Shown: positions 1 to 8,269, numbered from the stretch's first letter. The stretch: 64,000 nt of DNA from an uncultured Christensenella sp. (GCA_910579705.1 CAJTUI010000009.1:1-64000), one strand, 5' to 3'. Notes: generated by a model not told the origin, from the letters alone. A program made the numbers and translations.

Positions 1-225
1 GTTTATAACTATACCTTTTTGCCGAAGTAATGCCGTTATCCGTCTATATCCATAACGTTGTTTATTTAGCTCAAACAAGTTAAGTATTTCTTGTTTTTCT
101 AATTTATACTTACCTTCGCCTTTATGATGACGGTAATAGTAATAAGTACTACGTGGCAGTTTAGATAATTTGAGTAATTCTTTGAGCGGATATTTCTGCC
201 TTAGTTCAGACACAATTATTGCTTT
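1..225 (-). CDS. IS3-family transposase OrfB, N-terminal part (cut by window edge)
   Basis: Reading the minus strand from about 225 down to 1 gives 75 open codons that continue past the window. The peptide has the features of the N-terminus of IS150-type OrfB: a short basic helix-turn-helix-like stretch with an SKLPRSTYYYY motif followed by NKQRYGYRRIT, just before where the DDE integrase core should begin. It is in the -1 frame relative to OrfA and starts inside the A-rich run at 222-235, so it is probably expressed as an OrfAB fusion by frameshifting. The catalytic DDE residues lie outside the window, so activity cannot be judged. Confidence 0.85.
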
Positions 226-593
226 TTGTTTTTCTCTTGCTCTTCTTTCCGAACTAAGGCATCCAATTTTTTTAAGTATTCTATCTCCATTCTAAGTCGT
301 TGGTTTTCCGCTATTAAATCTTCTTCAACGCTTTTACTTAACGGTTTCTTTGGTCTGCCTGTACTTTTTCTCCCGCGACGTTCTGTCATAAATCCAACTT
401 CACCTTCTTCCAAATATATGCGTTCCCACTTAATTACGCGATTTACATACTTCGAAGTTTCTCTTTCTGTTTTTAATCCCCAATACTTTCGCGTAACTTC
501 TCTATAACCTAAATGGTTTTCTCGCATATCCATTATAACAGCTATCTTGAATTCTGGCGAATACTTTTTGTTCTTTCTTCCTTTTTCTTTCAT
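216..593 (-). CDS. IS3-family transposase OrfA
   Basis: A 125-residue basic protein. The N-terminal 65 residues form a helix-turn-helix of the IS3/IS150 OrfA type (YSPEFK at the start, then GYREVTRKYWG), which binds the terminal inverted repeats. The C-terminus (about residues 85-120) is a leucine-zipper-like coiled coil ending in a Lys/Glu/Gln-rich tail, where the frameshift to OrfB occurs. I chose the ATG at 593 because a GGAGGT ribosome site lies ten bases before it; a longer TTG start at 611 overlaps that site. The gene looks intact, so the copy may be recent. Confidence 0.85.
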   Translation of the reverse strand: MKEKGRKNKKYSPEFKIAVIMDMRENHLGYREVTRKYWGLKTERETSKYVNRVIKWERIYLEEGEVGFMTERRGRKSTGRPKKPLSKSVEEDLIAENQRLRMEIEYLKKLDALVRKEEQEKNKKQ

Positions 594-656
594 AAAAATA
601 TGCACCTCCAAAAGTGTCTAACTTTTGGGGTGCATATCATTTGTGCCGTGCTTTAT

Positions 657-1067
657 TTATACGCTTTCGAAATTCATTACAAGCTGTTTTCCGAGTATCG
701 TCTTGGTAACGGTAAATTTTCCGTCCTTTACGACCGTGGTCTGGTTGAACCTGTAACCGAAAATACCTATGTCCGCGGAAAGTTCGCGAGTTTTCGCGTC
801 GAATGTGTATTCGCTTTCTTTAACGCGCTTTTCGCCCATTTTCAGTTTATAGATAAGTTGCAGTTTGTTTTTGTCGACCAGAACGATTTTGATATAATCG
901 AATTTTTCCAGTAAATCGTCGTTGCCGAGCTTTGCGTCCGTACACTCGTACTGTGCAATGTATGGCCGTGTAAGCGATTTCAGCGAGCCGGTATCGCGCG
1001 CGTCGCAAGCGGAAAGTAAGACGAAGAGGGAGCAAATAGCCGCTATAATAATCAGTTTGCGTTTCAT
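657..1067 (-). CDS. Small putative lipoprotein of unknown function
   Basis: The 136-residue protein begins with a Lys/Arg n-region, a hydrophobic stretch (about residues 5-18) and a lipobox LSAC with Cys21, so it should be exported and lipid-anchored on the outer face of the membrane. The mature part (about 115 residues) is a mix of beta-strand-like segments with many Lys and Asp residues and no family signature I recognise; it resembles the short soluble domains of clostridial lipoproteins of unknown role. The insertion sequence lies only about 18 bases after its stop codon, so its native terminator may have been displaced. It stands alone behind the aldolase terminator. Confidence 0.6.
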   Translation of the reverse strand: MKRKLIIIAAICSLFVLLSACDARDTGSLKSLTRPYIAQYECTDAKLGNDDLLEKFDYIKIVLVDKNKLQLIYKLKMGEKRVKESEYTFDAKTRELSADIGIFGYRFNQTTVVKDGKFTVTKTILGKQLVMNFESV

Positions 1068-1101
1068 GATAGTTATAGTTTCGGCAATTTAATAAAAATT
1101 A

Positions 1102-1124
1102 AACCTCCGCAATCCGCGGAGGTT
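1102..1124 (-). terminator. Terminator downstream of the aldolase gene
   Basis: A perfect 9-bp GC-rich stem (AACCTCCGC / GCGGAGGTT) with a 5-base loop. It lies between the aldolase stop and the lipoprotein gene, both on the minus strand; T-rich sequence flanks both sides, so it may work in both directions. Confidence 0.75.
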
Positions 1125-1145
1125 TTTATCTTTTGTAAAATTATT

Positions 1146-2012
1146 TTACGCCTTGCCTATGCTACCGAAGATTTCCATCTTTTCCCTGACGGTCGCCTTG
1201 ATAGCCTCGCAACCGGGCGCAAGCAGTTTTCTGGGGTCGAAACCCTTACCGACAAGGTCTTTACCTTCTTCGATATATTTTCTGGTAGCTTCCTGAAACG
1301 AAAGCTGGCATTCGGTGTTTACGTTGATTTTAGCAACGCCGAGCGAAATAGCCTTCTTAATCATATCCGTGGGAATACCCGTGCCGCCGTGGAGAACGAG
1401 GGGCATATCGCCTGTTTTCGCCTTTATCTGTTCGAGTACGTCAAAGCGGAGTCCGGGCCAGTTGGAGGGATATTTTCCGTGAATGTTGCCTATGCCCGCG
1501 GCCAGAATAGTCACGCCGAGGTCGGCAATCTTTTTGCATTCTTCGGGGTCAGCGCACTCGCCGAGCCCGACAACGCCGTCTTCCTCGCCGCCGATAGAGC
1601 CGACTTCTGCTTCAAGGCTCATACCCTTTTCCGCGCAGACCTTTACAAGCTCTTTCGTCTTTGCGATATTTTCTTCGATGGGGAAGTGGGACCCGTCGAA
1701 CATAATCGAAGAGAAACCCGCCTCGATACACTTATAACAGCCCTCGTAAGAACCGTGGTCGAGGTGGAGCGCTACGGGAACGGTGATTTTAAGTTCTTCG
1801 ATCATAGCCTTGACCATAGCCGAAACGGTCTTAAAGCCGGTCATATATTTTCCAGCGCCTTCCGAAACGCCGAGTATTACGGGCGATCTGAGTTCTTCCG
1901 CAGTCTGCAAAATGCACTTCGTCCATTCCAGATTATTGATATTGAACTGACCTACGGCGTACTTGCCGTCCCTCGCTTTTTCAAGCATATCCTTTGCCGA
2001 AACCAATGCCAT
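1146..2012 (-). CDS. fba: Class II fructose-bisphosphate aldolase
   Basis: This enzyme cleaves fructose-1,6-bisphosphate into dihydroxyacetone phosphate and glyceraldehyde-3-phosphate in glycolysis and runs in reverse for gluconeogenesis, in the cytoplasm. The 288-residue product has the class II hallmarks: the zinc-binding HLDHG motif near residue 85, the FDGSH segment, EAEVGSIGG, and the phosphate-binding GGTG near residue 210 followed by INVNTE. Its length is normal for the family. The start is the ATG at 2012, seven bases after GGAGG; an upstream in-frame extension lacks a ribosome site. It is divergent from gap, the next enzyme of glycolysis, so the two share a control region. Confidence 0.95.
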   Translation of the reverse strand: MALVSAKDMLEKARDGKYAVGQFNINNLEWTKCILQTAEELRSPVILGVSEGAGKYMTGFKTVSAMVKAMIEELKITVPVALHLDHGSYEGCYKCIEAGFSSIMFDGSHFPIEENIAKTKELVKVCAEKGMSLEAEVGSIGGEEDGVVGLGECADPEECKKIADLGVTILAAGIGNIHGKYPSNWPGLRFDVLEQIKAKTGDMPLVLHGGTGIPTDMIKKAISLGVAKINVNTECQLSFQEATRKYIEEGKDLVGKGFDPRKLLAPGCEAIKATVREKMEIFGSIGKA

Positions 2013-2050
2013 AAACAACCTCCAAAACAAGTAAATTAAATGATATTTAA

Positions 2051-2079
2051 AGTATAATGCAAATCCGTTTAAAATTCAA
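2051..2079 (-). promoter_or_regulatory. Promoter of fba
   Basis: On the minus strand TTGAAT and TATACT are separated by 17 bp, about 40 bases before the aldolase start. Confidence 0.65.
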
Positions 2080-2200
2080 GTCAATTTCCAAAATAATTGA
2101 AAATTTAACTGAAAAATACTTTTCAAAAGCGAGAATAAGGAGTATAATTAAATTGTTAAATAAGTATTTTTGTATCGGTTTGGCTAATTTGAAAAAGCGG

Positions 2201-2229
2201 TTGACTAAATTGGTATGTTTTGGTATACT
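2201..2229 (+). promoter_or_regulatory. Promoter of gap
   Basis: TTGACT and TATACT separated by exactly 17 bp, giving a leader of about 28 bases and a GGAGGA ribosome site at 2251. This is one of the strongest-looking promoters here, as expected for a glycolytic gene. Confidence 0.8.
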
Positions 2230-2264
2230 TATTCTAGAAAATAAAAATTCGGAGGAATTTATTT

Positions 2265-3281
2265 ATGGCAAATGTAAAAGTGGCAATTAACGGTTTCGGC
2301 CGTATCGGACGCCTTGCGTTCAGACAGATGTTTGACGCGGAAGGTTATGAAATCGTAGCAATCAACGACCTTACGAGTCCCAAGATGCTCGCTCATCTTT
2401 TGAAGTATGATTCGGCTCAGGGCAGATATAAGTACTGCGATTCCGTTGTTGCGGGCGAAGACAGCATCACCGTAAACGGCAAGACGATTAAAATTTACGC
2501 GGAAAAAGACGCGGCTAACCTTCCCTGGAAGGCGCACGACGTTGACGTAGTTCTCGAATGCACGGGTTTCTACTGCTCGAAAGACAAGGCGTCCGCGCAC
2601 ATTAAAGCTGGCGCAAAGAAGTGCGTTATCTCCGCACCCGCGGGCAACGACCTTCCCACGGTAGTTTACAGCGTAAACGAAAAGACCCTTAAAGCGGCCG
2701 ACACCGTAATCTCCGCGGCAAGCTGCACGACCAACTGCCTTGCACCTATGGCAGACGCGCTCAACAAGCTTTGCAAAATCAAGAAAGGTTATATGACCAC
2801 AATACACGCTTATACCGGCGACCAGATGGTTCTTGACGGCCCCCACAGAAAGGGCGATTTGAGAAGGGCGAGGGCTGCTGCCGTAAACATCGTTCCCAAC
2901 TCCACCGGCGCGGCTAAGGCAATCGGCCTTGTTATCCCCGAGCTCAACGGTCTCCTCGACGGTTGCGCACAGCGCGTTCCCGTTCCCACCGGTTCGCTTA
3001 CCCAGCTTATCGCGGTTTGCGAGGGCGAAGTTGACGCAAAGGCCGTAAACGACGCAATGAAACAGGCGGCTTCCGCATCTTACGGATACACCGAAGAAGA
3101 AATCGTTTCCAGCGACGTTGTCGGAATGACCTACGGCTCGTTGTTTGACGCTACCCAGACGAAGTGTATGCCTCTCGGCGACGGAACGACGCTTGTTAAA
3201 GTCGTTTCCTGGTATGACAACGAGAATTCGTATACTTCCCAGATGGTCAGAACTATCAAATATTTCTCCGAACTTAAATAA
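2265..3281 (+). CDS. gap: Glyceraldehyde-3-phosphate dehydrogenase
   Basis: Converts glyceraldehyde-3-phosphate, phosphate and NAD to 1,3-bisphosphoglycerate in the cytoplasm. The 338-residue protein has an N-terminal Rossmann domain beginning with VAINGFGRIGR, and the catalytic domain with the active-site motif SAASCTTNC around residue 155 (first Cys catalytic) and the conserved NSTGAAKA and WYDNE segments. The length is normal. The Asp at residue 34 region (INDLT) suggests NAD preference. It has its own strong promoter and a terminator, so it is monocistronic, unlike the gap-pgk-tpi operons of many Firmicutes. Confidence 0.97.
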   Translation: MANVKVAINGFGRIGRLAFRQMFDAEGYEIVAINDLTSPKMLAHLLKYDSAQGRYKYCDSVVAGEDSITVNGKTIKIYAEKDAANLPWKAHDVDVVLECTGFYCSKDKASAHIKAGAKKCVISAPAGNDLPTVVYSVNEKTLKAADTVISAASCTTNCLAPMADALNKLCKIKKGYMTTIHAYTGDQMVLDGPHRKGDLRRARAAAVNIVPNSTGAAKAIGLVIPELNGLLDGCAQRVPVPTGSLTQLIAVCEGEVDAKAVNDAMKQAASASYGYTEEEIVSSDVVGMTYGSLFDATQTKCMPLGDGTTLVKVVSWYDNENSYTSQMVRTIKYFSELK

Positions 3282-3293
3282 TAGCGATAATAA

Positions 3294-3321
3294 AACCCCC
3301 GCTCCGAGAGGAGCGGGGGTT
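3294..3321. terminator. Bidirectional terminator between gap and ychF
   Basis: A 12-bp stem (AACCCCCGCTCC and its complement) with a GAGA loop, followed by TTTTTTT on the plus strand and preceded by A-rich sequence. It separates two convergent genes. Confidence 0.9.
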
Positions 3322-3332
3322 AATTTTTTTAT

Positions 3333-4433
3333 TTAAACGTTGAAACGGAATAGTACGACGTCGCCGTCCTTTATTACGTATTCCTTGCCCTCGGAGCGCA
3401 CTTTTCCTTTTTCCTTGGCGCCGACAAGTCCGTTGCAGTCCAGAAGGGTCTGCCAGTCGCAAATCTCTGCGCGGATAAATCCCTTTTCGAAATCGCTGTG
3501 AATTTTACCCGCCGCCTGCGGGGCCTTCGTGCCCTTGACAATCGTCCAGGCGCGCGTTTCTTTTTCGCCCGCCGTAAGATAGGATATAAGCCCTAAAAGC
3601 GCGTAACTCTTTTTAATAAGTCTGTTTAAACCGCTTTCGCTCAGCCCAAGCTCTTCGAGAAACATAGCCATTTCGTCGGGAGGCATAGTGGAAAGCTCTT
3701 CCTCGGTTTTTGCGCATATAACCAAAACTTCGCTGCCTTCTTTCGCCGCATAGTCCTTGACCGTGCAAACAAGCGGAATTTCGTCCTCGTTTTTACCCAT
3801 ATCGAACTCCGAAATATTAGCGGCGTAGATAACGGGTTTATTGGTGAGAAGGAAGAGGTTGTCTACAAGCGGTTTTTCTTCTTCGCTGCATTCGAAAAGC
3901 CTCGCGGGGTTTTCGCCGCTTAAAAACTTTTCAAGCCTCTCGAGAAGCGCAAACTCCGCGGCCGCCTCCTTGTTTGCGCCGCCGCGCGCCGAACTTCTTA
4001 TTCTGTCCTGACGCTTGTTTACGGCCTCAATGTCGGAGAGGATAAGTTCCAGCGTGATTGTCCTTATATCCGCCACGGGGTCAATTTTATTGCTTACGTG
4101 GGTTATGTTTTCGTCCTCGAAACAGCGCACTACGTGCACAATCGCGTCGCACTCGCGCACGTGCGATAAGAACTTGTTTCCGAGACCTTCGCCCTTGGAC
4201 GCGCCTTTGACAAGACCCGCAATGTCAACGAACTCGACGATGGCGGGGGTGACCTTTTTGCTGTCGTACAGCGCCGCCAGTTTATCCAGTCTTTCGTCGG
4301 GAACGGCCACCACGCCGACGTTTGGTTCTATCGTACAGAAAGGGTAATTAGCGGCCTCCGCACCCGCGTGCGTGATAGCGTTAAACAGCGTGGACTTGCC
4401 AACGTTGGGCAGTCCGACAACACCTAATTTCAT
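3333..4433 (-). CDS. ychF: YchF/OLA1-type P-loop ATPase (GTPase-like)
   Basis: A universally conserved cytoplasmic P-loop NTPase that associates with ribosomes and is linked to stress responses; family members hydrolyse ATP rather than GTP. The 366-residue protein starts with LGVVGLPNVGKSTLFNA (Walker A), has the switch II DIAGLVKGA, and a degenerate NKxE motif (TNKP, then YAAN), matching the ATP preference of the family. A coiled-coil insertion lies around residues 130-175, and the C-terminal TGS-like domain includes EKGFIRAEI and the final RFNV. The length is typical. It is convergent with gap and divergent from argS. Confidence 0.96.
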   Translation of the reverse strand: MKLGVVGLPNVGKSTLFNAITHAGAEAANYPFCTIEPNVGVVAVPDERLDKLAALYDSKKVTPAIVEFVDIAGLVKGASKGEGLGNKFLSHVRECDAIVHVVRCFEDENITHVSNKIDPVADIRTITLELILSDIEAVNKRQDRIRSSARGGANKEAAAEFALLERLEKFLSGENPARLFECSEEEKPLVDNLFLLTNKPVIYAANISEFDMGKNEDEIPLVCTVKDYAAKEGSEVLVICAKTEEELSTMPPDEMAMFLEELGLSESGLNRLIKKSYALLGLISYLTAGEKETRAWTIVKGTKAPQAAGKIHSDFEKGFIRAEICDWQTLLDCNGLVGAKEKGKVRSEGKEYVIKDGDVVLFRFNV

Positions 4434-4466
4434 TTGGTTCGTTTCCTTGATTGATAATTTGTATAA

Positions 4467-4494
4467 ATTATAATATAAACGCCAAAAAAATCAA
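4467..4494 (-). promoter_or_regulatory. Promoter of ychF
   Basis: On the minus strand TTGATT and TATAAT are separated by 16 bp, about 35 bases before the ychF start. Confidence 0.6.
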
Positions 4495-4512
4495 AACAAA
4501 TAGGCGGTAAAG

Positions 4513-4541
4513 TTGATAATTTTTTTGTATTGTGTTAAAAT
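4513..4541 (+). promoter_or_regulatory. Promoter of argS
   Basis: TTGATA and TAAAAT separated by 17 bp, with the start codon about 32 bases downstream. No T-box-like leader fits in this short distance. Confidence 0.65.
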
Positions 4542-4573
4542 TTACAACAACACGGACAAATCAGGAAAATATT

Positions 4574-6253
4574 ATGGATTACAAAAAATACATTGCCGAC
4601 AGAATAGAAATAGACGGAGTGAGCGCGGACGAAATTTATTCGTCGCTCGCATTCCCGCCCAATACCGAAACGGGTGACTATGCTTTGCCCTGTTTCAAAT
4701 TCGCAAAAGCGTTGAGAAAGAGCCCTGTTATGATTGCGCAGGAGCTTAAAGACCGCTATAAGACGGACGGGGTAATAAGCGAAGTTTCGGCCGTAAACGG
4801 TTATCTCAACTTCAAGGTAAACAAAACGGCGCTTGCGGCGGAAGTTCTCGGCGCGGTTTTGTCGTCGGGCGAAAGATACGGCGCGTCCGACGCAGGGAAC
4901 GGAAAAACCGTATGTATCGACTATTCGTCGGTAAACATAGCAAAACCGTTCCATATCGGGCATCTGTCGACAACGGTGCTCGGCAGCGCTTTGTACAAGC
5001 TGTTTAAATATCTGGGTTATAACGTGGTCGGAATAAACCACCTCGGCGATTACGGAACTCAGTTCGGCAAGCTTATTTGCGCATATAAACACTGGGGCGA
5101 CAGGCAGGAAGTGGAGAAAGGCGGGATACACGCCATAAACGATTTATACGTTCGGTTCAATAACGAGGCGGACGAGGCGATGGAAAGCGAGGCAAGGGAG
5201 TATTTCAGGCTTATTGAGAGCGGGGATAAAGAGGCAAACGAAATTTTCGAGTGGTTCAAAAAGCTTACGCTCGATTATGTGCGCGGCATATACGATAAAT
5301 TGGGCGTCAATTTCGACAGTTACGCGGGCGAAAGGTTTTATTCCGATAAAATGCAGCCCGTTATAGACGAGCTCAGGGATAAAAATTTGTTAAAAGAGAG
5401 CGAGGGCGCGCAGATTGTGGATTTGGAAGAGTACGGTATGCCTCCCTGCCTTATTTTGAGGTCGGACGGGGCCACGCTTTACGCTACGCGCGATCTGGCC
5501 GCAGCGTATTACAGAAAAAAGACGTATGATTTTCATAAATGTCTGTATGTTGTCGCGTATCAGCAGAACCTGCATTTCAGGCAGATTTTCAAAGTTCTGG
5601 AACTGATGGGCAACGAGTGGGCGAAAGATTTGGTGCACGTGTCTTATGGTATGGTATCGCTCGAAGACGGAGCTATGTCGACGAGAAAAGGAAAAGTCGT
5701 CTGGCTTGAAGACGTTATCAATAAATGTATAGAAAAAGCGCATTGCATTATCGAGGAAAAGAACCCGCAACTCGAAAATAAAAAAGAAATTGCGGAAAAA
5801 GTAGGCGTCGGGGCTGTAATTTTCGGCGCATTGTACAATAATAAAATAAAGGACATTGTTTTTTCTTACGACAAAGTACTGAGCTTTGAAGGCGAAACAA
5901 GCGTATACGTTCAATACACTTGCGCCCGCGCAAATTCTGTATTGTCCAAAAGCGGAGAGTTTTCGGGCGTTCCCGAAGGATACAGTCCCAACCCGCAGGA
6001 GTTTGAAGTAATAAAACAGCTTGCGGCGTTCCCCGAAACGCTGGCGGAATCGGCGGACAAGTACGAGCCGAGCTATATAGCAAGATACGCGGTCGATCTG
6101 GCGCAGAAGTTCAATAAATTTTATATCGACTGCAAAATCCTGACGGCGGAAGGGGACGCGAAGGCGTTCAGGCTCAATCTGACGAAAGCGACTTTGCTGA
6201 CTTTGAAAAACGCATTGTCTTTATTGGGTATCGGCGTACCCGAAAAAATGTAA
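4574..6253 (+). CDS. argS: Arginyl-tRNA synthetase
   Basis: Charges tRNA-Arg with arginine in the cytoplasm. The 559-residue class I synthetase has an N-terminal additional domain, the HIGH signature in KPFHIGHLSTT (around residue 125), the central catalytic fold, an MSTRKG segment in the place of KMSKS (around residue 365), and a C-terminal anticodon-binding helical domain (DALR) from about residue 440. I chose ATG 4574, which follows an AGGAAA site; a longer in-frame extension has no ribosome site and overlaps the promoter. It stands alone with its own promoter. Confidence 0.96.
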   Translation: MDYKKYIADRIEIDGVSADEIYSSLAFPPNTETGDYALPCFKFAKALRKSPVMIAQELKDRYKTDGVISEVSAVNGYLNFKVNKTALAAEVLGAVLSSGERYGASDAGNGKTVCIDYSSVNIAKPFHIGHLSTTVLGSALYKLFKYLGYNVVGINHLGDYGTQFGKLICAYKHWGDRQEVEKGGIHAINDLYVRFNNEADEAMESEAREYFRLIESGDKEANEIFEWFKKLTLDYVRGIYDKLGVNFDSYAGERFYSDKMQPVIDELRDKNLLKESEGAQIVDLEEYGMPPCLILRSDGATLYATRDLAAAYYRKKTYDFHKCLYVVAYQQNLHFRQIFKVLELMGNEWAKDLVHVSYGMVSLEDGAMSTRKGKVVWLEDVINKCIEKAHCIIEEKNPQLENKKEIAEKVGVGAVIFGALYNNKIKDIVFSYDKVLSFEGETSVYVQYTCARANSVLSKSGEFSGVPEGYSPNPQEFEVIKQLAAFPETLAESADKYEPSYIARYAVDLAQKFNKFYIDCKILTAEGDAKAFRLNLTKATLLTLKNALSLLGIGVPEKM

Positions 6254-6286
6254 ATATGAAAATATGGTAAAAATTGGAAAAAGGTA

Positions 6287-6315
6287 TTGATATTTCATTT
6301 GAGGTATGCTATAAT
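6287..6315 (+). promoter_or_regulatory. Promoter of the reverse rubrerythrin gene
   Basis: TTGATA and TATAAT separated by 17 bp; a ribosome site (TTAGGAG) follows at about 6339. No PerR-like operator is evident to me. Confidence 0.7.
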
Positions 6316-6354
6316 CCAATTACTGAATTTTAAAAAATTAGGAGTGTAAAAAAA

Positions 6355-6885
6355 ATGAAAAGATGTGTAGTTTGCGGCGAAATCGTTGAAGACGACGTAG
6401 AAGTTTGCCCCGTTTGCAAAGCAACTAAATTCGAGCCGATAAGCGCGGAAAAGGCGGCTTACGCGTGCGAGCACGGCGTAGGCGACGGACAGGTTGAAGA
6501 TAAGGAAATAATGGACGGACTTCGCGCCCATTTCAACGGCGAGTGCACCGAAGTCGGAATGTATCTTGCAATGTCGAGAGTTGCGGAGCGCGAGGGTTAT
6601 CCCGAAATAGCGGAGGCTTACAAGCGTTACGCTTACGAAGAGGCGGAGCACGCGGCTAAGTTTGCGGAATTGCTCGGCGAAGTGGTAACGCCTTCGACGA
6701 AGAAAAATCTCGAACTTCGCGCGGCGGCGGAATCCGGCGCTTGCGAAGGAAAGTTCGCTATCGCAAAGCGCGCTAAACAGCTCGGTTACGACGCTATTCA
6801 CGATACCGTGCACGAAATGGCCAAGGACGAGGCCAGACACGGCGCGGGATTTGCGGGAATGCTTAAAAGATATTTCGGCAAATAA
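6355..6885 (+). CDS. Reverse rubrerythrin
   Basis: A cytoplasmic non-haem iron peroxidase that protects anaerobes from oxygen and hydrogen peroxide. The 176-residue protein has the rubredoxin-like domain at the N-terminus (CVVCGEIVEDD, then CPVCKA: two CxxC pairs binding one iron) and the ferritin-like di-iron domain behind it, with metal ligands in the GECTEVGMY, EEAEHAAKF and KDEARHGAGF segments. This order is the reverse of classical rubrerythrin and is typical of clostridial 'reverse' rubrerythrins. It is monocistronic, with a good promoter and a terminator. It strongly suggests an anaerobic host. Confidence 0.92.
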   Translation: MKRCVVCGEIVEDDVEVCPVCKATKFEPISAEKAAYACEHGVGDGQVEDKEIMDGLRAHFNGECTEVGMYLAMSRVAEREGYPEIAEAYKRYAYEEAEHAAKFAELLGEVVTPSTKKNLELRAAAESGACEGKFAIAKRAKQLGYDAIHDTVHEMAKDEARHGAGFAGMLKRYFGK

Positions 6886-6899
6886 TTTAATAAATAGAA

Positions 6900-6928
6900 A
6901 CGGCAGGCATAGCGCCTGTCGTTTTTTT
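6900..6928 (+). terminator. Terminator after the reverse rubrerythrin gene
   Basis: A 9-bp stem with one G-T pair (ACGGCAGGC / GCCTGTCGT), 5-base loop, then seven Ts. Confidence 0.85.
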
Positions 6929-7046
6929 ATTCGGAAACAGAGCCGCGGCAGGCGCAAACCAGCCGCGGTTTTCATATAATGGAATATATAGGGCGAGGGG
7001 GAAAACCTTTGTCCTGTAACTTTAAGAGAAAAGGAAAGAAATACAA

Positions 7047-7403
7047 ATGTGTAATAATTGTAATAACAATTGCTGCTGCGGCAGTCTTTTCAATTTACTT
7101 TTCGGTCGTAACTGCAATTCCTGCAACAGGTGCGGTTGCGGCTGTAATCGTTGCGGTTGCAATAACTGCCGGAACGGCTGCGGCTGTCACCGTTGCTACG
7201 ACAACTGGCAGAATCGTAACTTCCGCGATGCTGCGGAGTCGTTCAGCGTTCTTAACAACGTATCGGGACACTGCAATCACTGCAACGGTTGCGGTTGCTA
7301 TGACGCATACTACGCAACGCAGTACGGACTCTGGAACAACCGTTGCGGTTGCGCGTCCGTAAGGAGCGAGAGCTGCGGTTGCAACTCCTGTTGTAACAAT
7401 TAA
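7047..7403 (+). CDS. Cysteine- and asparagine-rich small protein
   Basis: The 118-residue product contains 26 cysteines (22 percent) and many Asn, Gly and Arg residues, arranged as tandem CxxC and CGC units in two blocks (residues 2-50 and 76-116) separated by a Cys-free, more ordinary stretch (DAAESFSVLNN). I recognise no family. Such composition suggests a metal-binding protein or a disulfide-crosslinked spore-coat or surface protein. A ribosome site (AAAGGAAAG) lies eight bases before the ATG. Upstream, CATATAATG at about 6971 could be a vegetative -10 or part of a late sporulation promoter; I cannot decide. An overlapping hydrophobic frame exists but lacks a good start. Confidence 0.7.
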   Translation: MCNNCNNNCCCGSLFNLLFGRNCNSCNRCGCGCNRCGCNNCRNGCGCHRCYDNWQNRNFRDAAESFSVLNNVSGHCNHCNGCGCYDAYYATQYGLWNNRCGCASVRSESCGCNSCCNN

Positions 7404-7416
7404 CGGGCGACTTATC

Positions 7417-7437
7417 GGGTATCCGTAAAGGATACCC
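7417..7437 (+). terminator. Terminator after the Cys-rich gene
   Basis: A perfect 8-bp stem (GGGTATCC / GGATACCC) with a 5-base loop, followed by TTATTTTTTTTT. Confidence 0.9.
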
Positions 7438-7469
7438 TTATTTTTTTTTAAATTGCAGAAAATAAAGTT

Positions 7470-8243
7470 ATGCGTAAAGTTTTGCAACTGTTCAGATACT
7501 TTTCGGACAAGCGTTTTTCCACGATAGCCGGCACGCTAGTTTACTTTCTTCTAATGAGCATAGCGCCGTTTATTCTGTGGCTAACGCTCGTCTGCGGAAA
7601 CGTGGATATAGAGCGCTTTATTTCTCACGAGCTGTTTGACAGCGTAAGTCCGTTTTTGCGGTATCTTAAATCTTCCGCGGAGAGCGCGGCGGGCGGGGCG
7701 GGAATTATTTTTCTGCTTACGACGCTTTATTCGTCTACGAATTTTTTCTATCATTTAAGGAGGAGCGGGGAGCTGATTTATAATTCTTCGCGCGTTAAGG
7801 GCGGACTGAAACTCCGTCTGGCCTCCGTGGTGCTCATTTTCGCGGCAATATTTCTTTTCGCGGTTCTGGGCGGCGTGCTTGTAGTCGGCTCGCGCATACT
7901 GGACCGGTTGTTGCCGTTCTATCTTTCAGACCTCGTTTTATGCACGTTTCTCACCGCCTCGGCTTTTGCGGTTATTCTTGTGCTGAATCTCTTTGCGTGC
8001 CCCTATAAACTGAAATTGTTTGACGCGGTTCCGGGCAGTTTGCTTACGACCGCGCTCTGGCTTGTATTTTTAATCGGCTTTTCGGTATACACGCAGTTTG
8101 CAAACCCCGAAAAGCTTTACGGCAGGATTGCGTCGCTGATAATTTTTCTCGTCTGGTGCTATGCTATGATGAGCTGTTTCGTCATAGGCATTATTTACAA
8201 CGGTATGTTTAAAACGAAAAAAGAATATAAAACTTTATTGTAA
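7470..8243 (+). CDS. YihY/BrkB family membrane protein
   Basis: The 257-residue protein has six predicted membrane segments (near residues 18-40, 80-100, 118-140, 150-172, 185-207 and 220-245) and the family features FSTIAGTLVYFLLMSIAPF near the N-terminus and the Lys/Arg-poor C-terminal LVWCYAMMSCFVIG. This family was once called ribonuclease BN in error; members are inner membrane proteins, possibly transporters, with no agreed function. It lies right after the Cys-rich gene's terminator and about 75 bases before tRNA-Thr; its ribosome site is weak. Confidence 0.85.
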   Translation: MRKVLQLFRYFSDKRFSTIAGTLVYFLLMSIAPFILWLTLVCGNVDIERFISHELFDSVSPFLRYLKSSAESAAGGAGIIFLLTTLYSSTNFFYHLRRSGELIYNSSRVKGGLKLRLASVVLIFAAIFLFAVLGGVLVVGSRILDRLLPFYLSDLVLCTFLTASAFAVILVLNLFACPYKLKLFDAVPGSLLTTALWLVFLIGFSVYTQFANPEKLYGRIASLIIFLVWCYAMMSCFVIGIIYNGMFKTKKEYKTLL

Positions 8244-8269
8244 TCATTATAAAATCACGTTAAAATGAA

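Larger units (their letters stand above)
1..639 (-). mobile_element. IS3-family (IS150-like) insertion sequence, partial
   Basis: The element runs off the left edge of the window. Visible are its terminal end at about 598-639 (an imperfect palindromic terminal region containing CCAAAAGT, with a TG/CA-type tip at about 639), orfA on the minus strand, and the first 75 codons of orfB in the -1 frame relative to orfA. This two-ORF layout with A-rich overlap is characteristic of the IS3 family, which makes the OrfAB transposase by programmed -1 frameshifting. The outer boundary is placed from the typical tip sequence and could be off by a few bases; the target duplication cannot be checked because the other end is outside the window. 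Confidence 0.85.

Noticed and set aside
2057..2290. Open frame upstream of and into gap
   Set aside because: It crosses the gap promoter and ribosome site, and has AT-driven Lys/Asn/Ile composition.
6979..7362. Hydrophobic Ala/Thr/Val-rich reading frame over the Cys-rich gene
   Set aside because: It is the frame-shifted reading of the repetitive Cys-rich gene, with no ribosome site; the other frame has AAAGGAAAG at the right distance.
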